A DNA stretch of 64,000 bases from Deltaproteobacteria bacterium. GTDB taxonomy: Bacteria; Desulfobacterota; Desulfobacteria; Desulfobacterales; UBA2156. How positions within the stretch are numbered: position 1 is the stretch's first letter; every line of letters starts with the position of its first letter. Where the stretch lies: contig JAFDGC010000001.1 of the NCBI GenBank assembly GCA_019309485.1, forward strand, positions 77,620 to 141,619, read 5' to 3'. The notes beneath the pieces are model-generated. The model was not told the origin of the DNA. It searched no databases and saw only the letters and a program-made list of their open reading frames with translations. The translations under genes and the position numbers were made by a program. Below, piece after piece: positions 34,713 through 42,649 of the stretch.

Positions 34713-36587
34713 ATGCCCACACGCGCCTATTGGGCCGACAATTATGTGGAAAAGCGCCGATCCGGAAAAGACGCCGTCCGAATGATCCGGCCGGGTCAAC
34801 GGGTGTTCATCTCTTCTTCCTGCGGCGAACCGCAGCATCTGGTGCGCCTGCTGGCGGAAGAATCCCCCCGTTTCCCGGACATCGAGATCGTCCGGCTCTT
34901 CAGCATGGAAAGCGTCCCCTTGTCCCTGATCGCCACCAAAGGGGAAGGCCATGGCCTGGCCATCCGTTCCTTTTATCTGGGGTCGGCCACGGCAAAAGGC
35001 ATCGAGAGGAACAAGCGCTTTGTCACTCCCGTCAATCTTTCAGCCATCCCCAAGCTCTTCAAAACGCGGCGGATGCCCATCCACGTGGCCCTGATCCAGA
35101 CCACCCCGCCGGACGATTTCGGATGGCTCAGCCTCGGCGTCTCCGTGGACATCACGATGGCGGCGGCCACCTCCGCCGACCTTGTCATCGCCCAGGTGAA
35201 TTCCAGGATGCCCCGGGTTTTAGGGAGAAGCTTCATCCATGTCAATGACGTGGATGTGATCGTAGAACACGACGAACCCCTCCTCACCCTCGGCCGCCAA
35301 CCCGAACTCGAAGCCGCCAACGTCATCGGGAGGCAGGTGACCCGCCTTGTGGACGACGGCTCCACCATTCACATCAGCATCGGCGCCACCCACCAGGCCA
35401 CCCTTTTGGGGCTTTCCCAAAAAAACGATCTCGGGGTCCATTCCCAGTACATCACGGATGACATCCTGCATCTTTTCGCCATGGGGGTGATTACCAATCA
35501 GAAGAAGGGATTCAATGAGGGAAAGCTCGTGGCCAGCTCCGCCTTGGGATCGGAAAACCTTTACGAATTCTTAAACGACAACCCGGCCATCGAATTTCAA
35601 CCGTCCGATTACGTCAACGATCCGGCCATCATCGCCCGGCACCACAAAATGGTCTCCATGCACGTGGCCATGGCCATGGATCTCACCGGGCAGGTGGCCG
35701 CCGACGCGCTTCCCCACAACAATTTTTCCGGCGTCAACGGCATGCTCGACTTTGTGAGAGGATCGGCCCGTTCCGAGGGCGGAAAATCGATTCTCATGCT
35801 CACTTCCACGTCGAGAGACGGAAAGAAAAGCCGCATCGTGCCGAATCTTTCCGACGCCGCCGTCGTGGTCCCCCGGGGGGATGTCCAGTATGTGATCACC
35901 GAGTACGGGGCCGTCAACCTCTTCGGAAAGAGCCTCCAGGAAAGGGCCATGGCCATGATCAGCATCGCCCATCCCGATTTCCGGGACGAGCTTTTTTTCG
36001 AAGCCAAGAAGATGGGGCTCTTCGACGCAGGAAGAAAGCTTCCCGACTTCACCCGAGGGGTCTACCCCCTGAAGCTCGAAGAGACCCGTAAAATCGACGA
36101 CCGGGAGGTGGTCATTCGGCCGGCAAAACCCGTGGATGTCCGGCGGATCCAGGAACATTTCTATTCCCTGGAAAAAGAAGACATCGTCTCACGCTTTTTT
36201 TATGAAAAGTCGGCCTTCATGCGGGATGAAATCGAGGGCCTGTCCCAGATCGACTATATCAACGATCTGACCCTTGTCGCCCTGGTGGGGGAATTCGGGT
36301 TCGGACGGGTGGTGGGCATCGGGGAGTATCTCCTGGATCCGGCCAAAAACATCGCTGAGGTGGCCTTTTCCATCAGCAAAGACTTCCAGGGCAAGGGCCT
36401 GGGAAAAATCCTGATGAAAAAACTGGCCGAAGCCGCCAGGGAAAACGGCATCGCCGGTTTTATCGCCTATACGAGCCCTCAAAACAAGGGCATGATTCAC
36501 CTGTTCAAGACATTGCCCTACAAAGTGCACACCACCTTCGACAGCGACGTCCTGGTACTGACCTGCCGGTTCGACGAGCCGAAATGA
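34713..36587 (+). CDS. Bifunctional acetyl-CoA hydrolase/transferase-type and GNAT acetyltransferase fusion
   Basis: A 624-residue fusion. Residues about 1-440 are a CoA-transferase family I domain like acetyl-CoA hydrolase / 4-hydroxybutyrate CoA-transferase (VFISSSCGEPQHLVRLL, SVDITMAAATSADLVIAQVN, HNNFSGVNGMLDFVRGSAR, VITEYGAVNLFGKSLQERA). Residues about 465-620 are a GNAT domain (VVIRPAKPVDVRRIQEHFY, the acetyl-CoA loop KDFQGKGLGKILMKKLAEAA). The fusion could pair CoA-ester handling with protein acetylation, as in Pat-like enzymes; that link is inference. ATG at 34713 follows GAGG. It is directly upstream of the acs operon. Confidence 0.87.
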   Translation: MPTRAYWADNYVEKRRSGKDAVRMIRPGQRVFISSSCGEPQHLVRLLAEESPRFPDIEIVRLFSMESVPLSLIATKGEGHGLAIRSFYLGSATAKGIERNKRFVTPVNLSAIPKLFKTRRMPIHVALIQTTPPDDFGWLSLGVSVDITMAAATSADLVIAQVNSRMPRVLGRSFIHVNDVDVIVEHDEPLLTLGRQPELEAANVIGRQVTRLVDDGSTIHISIGATHQATLLGLSQKNDLGVHSQYITDDILHLFAMGVITNQKKGFNEGKLVASSALGSENLYEFLNDNPAIEFQPSDYVNDPAIIARHHKMVSMHVAMAMDLTGQVAADALPHNNFSGVNGMLDFVRGSARSEGGKSILMLTSTSRDGKKSRIVPNLSDAAVVVPRGDVQYVITEYGAVNLFGKSLQERAMAMISIAHPDFRDELFFEAKKMGLFDAGRKLPDFTRGVYPLKLEETRKIDDREVVIRPAKPVDVRRIQEHFYSLEKEDIVSRFFYEKSAFMRDEIEGLSQIDYINDLTLVALVGEFGFGRVVGIGEYLLDPAKNIAEVAFSISKDFQGKGLGKILMKKLAEAARENGIAGFIAYTSPQNKGMIHLFKTLPYKVHTTFDSDVLVLTCRFDEPK

Positions 36588-36615
36588 CCCCAATGTTTTT
36601 TATACAACATTGGGG
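36588..36615. terminator. Perfect 10 bp inverted repeat after the fusion gene
   Basis: CCCCAATGTT (36588-36597) and AACATTGGGG (36606-36615) enclose an 8-base A/T-rich loop. It begins at the base after the stop codon and lies 51 bp before acsV. No T-run follows, so it could be a transcript-end hairpin or an operator for the acs operon. Confidence 0.45.
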
Positions 36616-36666
36616 ATAACCCCGGGGACACATCGGATTCATTATAGACAAGAGTGGAAAGTTATC

Positions 36667-38616
36667 ATGCATAAGATTCTTTTTTTGCCGCATCAAAAAG
36701 AAATCCAGGTGAAGGACAAAGAGGTTCTCCTCCGGGCCGCCATGGAGGCCGGGGTGCATATCAATGCCTCCTGCGGCGGAGCCGGGGTCTGCGGAAAATG
36801 CCGCGTCCTCATCGAAGAAGGACAAGTGGAAGGCGGAATCTCCGAGAAGCTGAGCAAAGAAGACCTGGAAAAGGGTTACCGGCAGGCGTGTCTGGCTGCC
36901 GTCGTCAGCGACCTGGTGATCCGCGTGCCGGTGGAATCCGCCATCGACGCCGAAGTGCTGAACCTGGCGGCCGTACCCCGGAAAACCGCCCGCATCCAGG
37001 AAATGAATCTGGATCAACTCAAGGAGAAGGGGCTTTTCGTCCCGCCGGTGGAAAAGAAATATCTGGAATTGATCCCCCCTTCGGCCCAGGACAACCTTCC
37101 GGATACCACCCGGCTTTTGAGTTTTTTGAAGCTGGTCCATGACGAGCACCGCCTGGAAGTGGATCTGTCCGTGCTCCGGAAGATCCCGGACGTCTTGAGG
37201 GAGCAAGACTTCAAGGTCACCGCTGTTCTGGCCCGCCCCGTCCGGGAAAAAGACGGACGGACCCGCATCATCAACGTCCAGCCCGGCGACACCACGGATC
37301 ACAACTACGCCATTGCCATGGACATCGGGACCACGACCATTTACGGCCAACTCCTCAACCTGAGAACCGGTGACGTCCTGGCCCAGTACGGCGATTTCAA
37401 CGGCCAGATCAGTTACGGAGAAGACGTGATCAGCCGCATCGTCTACGCGGAAAAACCGGGGGGACTGGAGAAACTGCATCAGGTGGTCATCGAGACCGTG
37501 AACAAGATTATCTTAAGGCTTTTCCGTCATGCCCGTATCGACACGGAGGCCGTTTCCACCATCACCCTCGCCGGCAACACCACCATGACCCAGCTTTTCT
37601 TGAAGATCAATCCCCGGTATATCCGGAGATCTCCCTACGTACCGGCGTCCACGCTCTTTCCCCCCATCCGGGCCGTGGACCTGGGTCTCGCCGTGGGGGA
37701 CCACGTGACGGCGCTTTTTTACCCCGCACTCTCCAGTTATGTGGGGGGGGATATCGTCTCCGGCGTCATGGGCTCCGGCATGTACCGGTCGGAGGCGCTG
37801 GCCCTGTTCATGGACATCGGGACCAATGCCGAAATCGTCATCGGAAACAAGGATTGGCTCGCCTGCGCCGCCTGCTCCGCGGGCCCGGCCTTTGAAGGGG
37901 GCGGCATCCGGTTCGGCATGCGCGCCACCAAAGGCGCCATCGAAGATTTTTCCATCGATCCCGTCACACTGGAACCCATGTTCATCACTATCGGGAACGT
38001 CAAACCCAAGGGGATCTGTGGTTCCGGGTTGATCTCGGTGGTGGCCACGCTTCTGGAAACCGGCGTGATCAGCAACGACGGAAAATTCAACCGGGACCTC
38101 AAGACCCCCCGTGTCCGCGCCGTGGACGGGATATGGGAATATGTCTTGGCTTTTAAAGACGAAACCCAGATCGACCGGGACATCACCCTGTCGGAACCGG
38201 ATATCGACAACCTCATCCGGGCCAAAGGCGCCCTGTTCAGCGGGTGCATGACCCTTCTGGAAGAGGTGGGCCTTTCCATCAAAGATGTGGAGCAAATATA
38301 TCTTGCCGGCGGTTTCGGGAGCTATGTGGACCTGGAAAAGGCGATGACCATCGGCCTGTTGCCCGAGACGGACCCGGATAAGGTCCGTTATGTGGGAAAC
38401 GGATCCCTCATGGGGGCAAAGATGAGCGCCTTGACCAACCGGATCCGGCGCGATGTGGTGGAAGTGACCCGGAAAATGACCAATTTCGAACTCAGCGAAA
38501 CCACTTCCTACATGGACCACTATATCGCGGCCCTTTTTTTGCCGCACACGGACCTGGAACATTTCCCCCGGCTCAAGACCCGGCTGGAAGCCCGAAAATC
38601 CCTCCGAACCGGATGA
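36667..38616 (+). CDS. acsV: Corrinoid protein reductive activator (RACo/AcsV-type, DUF4445)
   Basis: A 649-residue protein expected to return inactive Co(II) corrinoid of the iron-sulfur protein AcsCD to Co(I), using ATP. An N-terminal 2Fe-2S ferredoxin-like domain carries C36, C42, C45 and C75 (SCGGAGVCGKC). The C-terminal ASKHA-type ATPase region has YAIAMDIGTTTIYGQLL, TLAGNTTMTQLFL, LFMDIGTNAEIV and IYLAGGFGSYVDLEKAM. ATG at 36667 is chosen; upstream in-frame starts lack a binding site. It is the first gene before acsD, separated by 295 bp. Confidence 0.9.
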   Translation: MHKILFLPHQKEIQVKDKEVLLRAAMEAGVHINASCGGAGVCGKCRVLIEEGQVEGGISEKLSKEDLEKGYRQACLAAVVSDLVIRVPVESAIDAEVLNLAAVPRKTARIQEMNLDQLKEKGLFVPPVEKKYLELIPPSAQDNLPDTTRLLSFLKLVHDEHRLEVDLSVLRKIPDVLREQDFKVTAVLARPVREKDGRTRIINVQPGDTTDHNYAIAMDIGTTTIYGQLLNLRTGDVLAQYGDFNGQISYGEDVISRIVYAEKPGGLEKLHQVVIETVNKIILRLFRHARIDTEAVSTITLAGNTTMTQLFLKINPRYIRRSPYVPASTLFPPIRAVDLGLAVGDHVTALFYPALSSYVGGDIVSGVMGSGMYRSEALALFMDIGTNAEIVIGNKDWLACAACSAGPAFEGGGIRFGMRATKGAIEDFSIDPVTLEPMFITIGNVKPKGICGSGLISVVATLLETGVISNDGKFNRDLKTPRVRAVDGIWEYVLAFKDETQIDRDITLSEPDIDNLIRAKGALFSGCMTLLEEVGLSIKDVEQIYLAGGFGSYVDLEKAMTIGLLPETDPDKVRYVGNGSLMGAKMSALTNRIRRDVVEVTRKMTNFELSETTSYMDHYIAALFLPHTDLEHFPRLKTRLEARKSLRTG

Positions 38617-38911
38617 ATTCACGACAAAAAATTAAATCTCATTCAGCCTGTTTAACCTGTTGACAACTTCATCCTCCCCATATAAAAGGTATCCTTTGGT
38701 CACGGGTGTGATCCATCCCCGGATAGACTTTTTTCCCGGTCGCCCAGAAGGCGCCGGATGATCCCGACGGGTATGAAACGGCCCGGTTCAGGGCCTAGCA
38801 TATCGAAATCCAAGGCAAGAAAGGAGGCGAATTACGGCGAACAACACGAGCAGCATGGCATTGTAAGCGATCATTAACGTCAACCTTCAACACTGTCATG
38901 AGGAGGGAACA

Positions 38912-40477
38912 TTGGGCTTTGAATTTTATAAAGAAAGTTACACCGGCAAGATCAAGGAGATCGTAATCGGCCAAGGCGATACGTCGGTGAAGGTGGGGGG
39001 GCAGACGTGCTACCCCTTCTACCTGTTCGAAGGGGAGATGCCCAATCGGCCCAAAATCGCCATGGAAGTCTGGGACATGGAACCCGAAGACTGGCCGGAA
39101 TCCGTTCTTGTCCATTTCAAGGACGTGGTCTCGGACCCGGCGGCGTGGGCAAAAAAATGCGTGGAGACCTTCGGCGCCGAACTCATCGTTCTCCAACTCA
39201 AGAGCATTGATCCCAACGGGCAAAACGCCAGCCCGGAAGAAGCATCCCAAACGGTGCAAAAGGTGTGTGACGCCGTCAAGGTGCCGTTGATCCTCTGGGG
39301 ATCGGCCAATCCGCAAAAAGACGAAGAAGTCTTCAAAAAAGTGGCCGAAGACACCCAGGGGAAAGCCATCACCATCGGTCCCGTGGAAGACAAAAACCAC
39401 AAAGGGATCGGTGCGGCGGCCCTGGGGTACGGACAAACCCTCATCGCTTCCTCCCCCATCGACGTCAACCTGGCAAAACAGGTCAATATCCTTCTTGAAA
39501 ACCTGGGGATGTCCACGGACAAGATGCTCATCGATCCCACCACCGGCGGGTTGGGATACGGCTTGGAATATTCTTACTCCGTAATGGAGCGGATCCGCAT
39601 GGCCGCCCTGACCCAGGGGGATGATAAACTGCAGCTTCCCATCATCAACAACCTGGGCAACGAAGTATGGAAGTGCAAGGAGGCCAAGGAAACGGCGGAA
39701 GACGCGCCCACCCTCGGGGATCCCGAAAAGCGGGGCGTCCTCATGGAAGCCGTGGGGGCGATCAGTTACCTGATGGCCGGATCCGACATTTTGATCATGC
39801 GGCACCCTGAATCCATCCGCATGGTCAAGGCGTTCATCGACCTGGCCATGGACGGCGGTGCCGCAAAGGATGTGGCCGGTATCCAAAAGGCGCTTGGCGA
39901 AGTTGCCATCGATTATGCCGCCCTGGCGCCGGAACCGGATTTGACCATCGAAGCGGAAAAAGAGAAAAAAGCGGCGCCAGCTGAAAAGAAGGCGCCCCCC
40001 AAGGCCGCGGAAGCGCCCAAGGCCGCCCCGAAGAAGGCGGAAGCGCCGCCCAAAGCGCCTGAAAAAGAGGCGGTGAAACCCAAGGCGGAAGCCGCGCCCG
40101 CCCCTGCGGAAGACCCGGAAGCAAAGGCCAGGGCGGAAGCCGAAGCCAAAGCAAAGGCGGAGGCCGAAGCAAAGGCCAAGGCGGAGGCGGAAGCCAAAGC
40201 CAAGGCAGACGCCGAAGCCAAGGCCAGGGCGGAAGAAGAGGCCAAAGCCAAAGCCGAAGCGGACGCCAAGGCCAAGGCGGAAGAAGAGGCCCGGGCCAAG
40301 CGGGAAGCGGAAGAGGAAGCGATCCGCGCCCAACGGGCCAAAGAAAGGGAAGCCCTGTCCGCCCAGCGGGCCGCGGTAAAAAAAGCGAAAGTCCCCGCCA
40401 CCCCCGCGCCGGAACAAAAATCCATGACGGACAAGCTCATCGAGCGCTTAAACCGGATTCACCGGCGGGTGGCGTGA
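38912..40477 (+). CDS. acsD: CFeSP small subunit AcsD with long repeat-rich C-terminal extension
   Basis: Residues about 1-345 form the TIM-barrel small subunit of the corrinoid iron-sulfur protein (SYTGKIKEIVIGQGD, VGGQTCYPFYLFEGEMP, MLIDPTTGGLGYGLEYSYSV, LMAGSDILIMRHPES). It works with AcsC in methyl transfer between AcsE and AcsB. The family normally ends near here. In this protein a Pro/Ala/Lys linker (about 352-407) is followed by seven eight-residue repeats of the type AEAEAKAK (408-463), a charged helix and a final MTDKLIERLNRIHRR segment, giving 521 residues. The start is TTG at 38912 behind GGAGGG. Confidence 0.93.
   Translation: MGFEFYKESYTGKIKEIVIGQGDTSVKVGGQTCYPFYLFEGEMPNRPKIAMEVWDMEPEDWPESVLVHFKDVVSDPAAWAKKCVETFGAELIVLQLKSIDPNGQNASPEEASQTVQKVCDAVKVPLILWGSANPQKDEEVFKKVAEDTQGKAITIGPVEDKNHKGIGAAALGYGQTLIASSPIDVNLAKQVNILLENLGMSTDKMLIDPTTGGLGYGLEYSYSVMERIRMAALTQGDDKLQLPIINNLGNEVWKCKEAKETAEDAPTLGDPEKRGVLMEAVGAISYLMAGSDILIMRHPESIRMVKAFIDLAMDGGAAKDVAGIQKALGEVAIDYAALAPEPDLTIEAEKEKKAAPAEKKAPPKAAEAPKAAPKKAEAPPKAPEKEAVKPKAEAAPAPAEDPEAKARAEAEAKAKAEAEAKAKAEAEAKAKADAEAKARAEEEAKAKAEADAKAKAEEEARAKREAEEEAIRAQRAKEREALSAQRAAVKKAKVPATPAPEQKSMTDKLIERLNRIHRRVA
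40133..40300 (+). repeat. 24 bp tandem repeat inside acsD, seven units
   Basis: Seven imperfect 24 bp units encode the eight-residue pattern A-E-A/E-E/D-A-K/R-A-K/R. The first three units are identical at protein level and the rest diverge. The pattern predicts a continuous charged helix. Confidence 0.85.
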
Positions 40478-40561
40478 TGGATCAACCGTATCGGACAGCG
40501 GAAACCGCTTATAATTTTAGACGATTTCAAAACATATTTTAATCACGAGGAGGAACCTCTA

Positions 40562-42598
40562 ATGGCAGAAGTGACCAAGGAAACAACCAAGGAAAAGGTA
40601 AAAAAGGTTGCGGATCCGGTTGCGTCATCCATCGATACGGCCACGCAGCAAATGATCGCACGGGCACAGGAACTCGGCATCGACACGGTATTCGACCGTG
40701 CGGCCGCCATGAAGCCCTGCAACATCGGCACTCAGGGTATCTGTTGTAAGAACTGTTCCATGGGGCCGTGCCGGCTCCCGCTCACCAAGGATGTGGATCC
40801 GGAAAACGACACCCGCAAGGGGCTTTGCGGCGCCACGCCCAACACCATCGCCGCCCGCAACTTCGCCCGCATGGTGGCAGGCGGCGCTGCCGCTCACAGC
40901 GACCACGGTCGATGCGTGGCGGAAGTCTTCATGTCTGTGGCTCGAAAAGAGTCCCACGACTATCAGATTAAAGATCCTCTGAAGCTTTTGGCCATCGCGC
41001 CCCACCTCGGCGTGGAAACCACCGTGGAAGAAAACGGCGAAGCCAAGGACCGCAACCTCGATGAGATCGCCCTCGAAGTGGCGGAAAAGGCCCTCGCCGA
41101 ATGGGGAAAACCCGAGGGCGAATTGCTGTATCTGAAACGGGCCCCCGAGCTCCTATACGAGAAATGGAAGAAACACGGAGTCCTGCCGCGGAACATCGAT
41201 CGGGAGATCGTGGAGATCATGCACCGCACCCATATGGGGGTGGACCAGGACTACAAAAACATCGTCAAACAGTGCACCCGGGCGGCCATCGCAGACGGCT
41301 GGGGCGGTTCCATGCTGGCCACCGACCTGCAGGACGTCCTTTTCGGAACCCCCTATCCCCTTCAGAGCGAGGCGAACCTGGGGGTACTGAAGGCGGATCA
41401 TGTCAACGTCGTCATCCACGGCCATGAGCCGGTGTTGTCCGAAATGATCGTGGCGGCGGCCCAAAGCCAGGAGATGCTCGACTACGCCAAGTCAAAAGGG
41501 GCCAAAGGGATCCAGCTCAGCGGAATATGCTGTACGGCAAACGAGATCCTGCAGCGTCACGGCGTTCCCCTCTGCGGCACATTCCTGCAGCAGGAACTGG
41601 CCATCATCACCGGTGCGGTGGATGCCATGGTGGTGGATATCCAGTGCATCTTCCAGAACCTGGCCAACGTGGCCAAGTGCTTCCACACCAAGCTCATCAC
41701 CACCCATCCCATCGCCAGGATGGAACAGTCCAACGTGACCCACATCGAATTCGACGAACACCACGCCATGGAAGATGCCAAGCGGATCGTCAAAATGGCC
41801 ATCGACAACTTCCAAAACCGGGGCAGCGAAGTCATGATCCCCAAGCAAAAAGCGGTCCAGATTGCCGGGTTCGGTGTGGAAAGCATCGAATACCACTTGG
41901 GGGGCACTTTCCGCGGGACCTTTTATACCCTCAACGACAATATCATCAACGGGCGCATCCGCGGGGTGGCCGGCGTGGTGGGCTGCAACAACGCCCGCAC
42001 CCGCCACAACGAAGGACATATCGCCATCGTCAAGGAGCTCATCAAGAACGATGTGATCGTGCTGACCACAGGGTGCAACGGCATCGCCTGCGCCATGGAG
42101 GGGCTTTTAACACCCGAGACCGCCGGCGTCTTTTGCGGCCCCGGACTCAAAGAAGTGTGCGAAACCGTGGGAATTCCGCCGGTACTCCACCTGGGATCCT
42201 GCGTGGACAACAGCCGGATCCTTTTGGCCGCCACGGAAGTCGTCAAGGCCGGCGGTCCCTGGAAAGACATCTCGGATCTCCCCGTCGCCGGAAGCGCACC
42301 CGAATGGATGAGCGAAAAGGCCATCAGTATCGGACACTATTTCGTCAGTTCCGGTGTTTACACGGTCTTCGGCGTGACACTTCCCGTTTCGGGGGCGCCC
42401 ATCTTCCAGAAATACCTCTTTGAAGAATTGGAAAAAATGTACGGCGGGAAATGGGATCTGGAAGCCGATCCCATCAAGCACGCCCAGAAGATGATCGCCC
42501 ACATCGACGCCAAGCGGAAAGCCCTGGGCATCGATAAAGCCCGAGAGCGGCAGCTCATGGATATGGCGGACCGCATGAAGCTTGAAGCCACCGCATAA
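40562..42598 (+). CDS. cooS/acsA: Carbon monoxide dehydrogenase catalytic subunit
   Basis: A 678-residue Ni-Fe CO dehydrogenase that reduces CO2 to CO for acetyl-CoA synthase, or runs in reverse. The N-terminal cluster region reads CNIGTQGICCKNCSMGPC, the ligands of the D and B iron-sulfur clusters. Later C-cluster motifs include VVIHGHEPVLSEM, QLSGICCTANEIL, GVVGCNNARTRHNEGH, LTTGCNGIACA and HLGSCVDNSRI. Length is normal for the AcsA/CooS class. It starts 84 bp after acsD behind GAGGAGG. No CooC-type nickel-insertion gene is in the window. Confidence 0.97.
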   Translation: MAEVTKETTKEKVKKVADPVASSIDTATQQMIARAQELGIDTVFDRAAAMKPCNIGTQGICCKNCSMGPCRLPLTKDVDPENDTRKGLCGATPNTIAARNFARMVAGGAAAHSDHGRCVAEVFMSVARKESHDYQIKDPLKLLAIAPHLGVETTVEENGEAKDRNLDEIALEVAEKALAEWGKPEGELLYLKRAPELLYEKWKKHGVLPRNIDREIVEIMHRTHMGVDQDYKNIVKQCTRAAIADGWGGSMLATDLQDVLFGTPYPLQSEANLGVLKADHVNVVIHGHEPVLSEMIVAAAQSQEMLDYAKSKGAKGIQLSGICCTANEILQRHGVPLCGTFLQQELAIITGAVDAMVVDIQCIFQNLANVAKCFHTKLITTHPIARMEQSNVTHIEFDEHHAMEDAKRIVKMAIDNFQNRGSEVMIPKQKAVQIAGFGVESIEYHLGGTFRGTFYTLNDNIINGRIRGVAGVVGCNNARTRHNEGHIAIVKELIKNDVIVLTTGCNGIACAMEGLLTPETAGVFCGPGLKEVCETVGIPPVLHLGSCVDNSRILLAATEVVKAGGPWKDISDLPVAGSAPEWMSEKAISIGHYFVSSGVYTVFGVTLPVSGAPIFQKYLFEELEKMYGGKWDLEADPIKHAQKMIAHIDAKRKALGIDKARERQLMDMADRMKLEATA

Positions 42599-42649
42599 CC
42601 GGGATGACGGATCCCAACATCAAAGCCTCAATGAAGGAGGAAAGAAAAT

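Noticed and set aside
40133-40300. Regular repeats as a possible CRISPR array
   Set aside because: Units are contiguous 24 bp coding repeats without spacers and stay in frame with acsD.
38795-40417. 540-codon open frame antisense to acsD, rich in Gly, Phe and Arg
   Set aside because: It is the mirror of the acsD coding sequence; its low-complexity repeats come from the AcsD tail and it has no family match or binding site.
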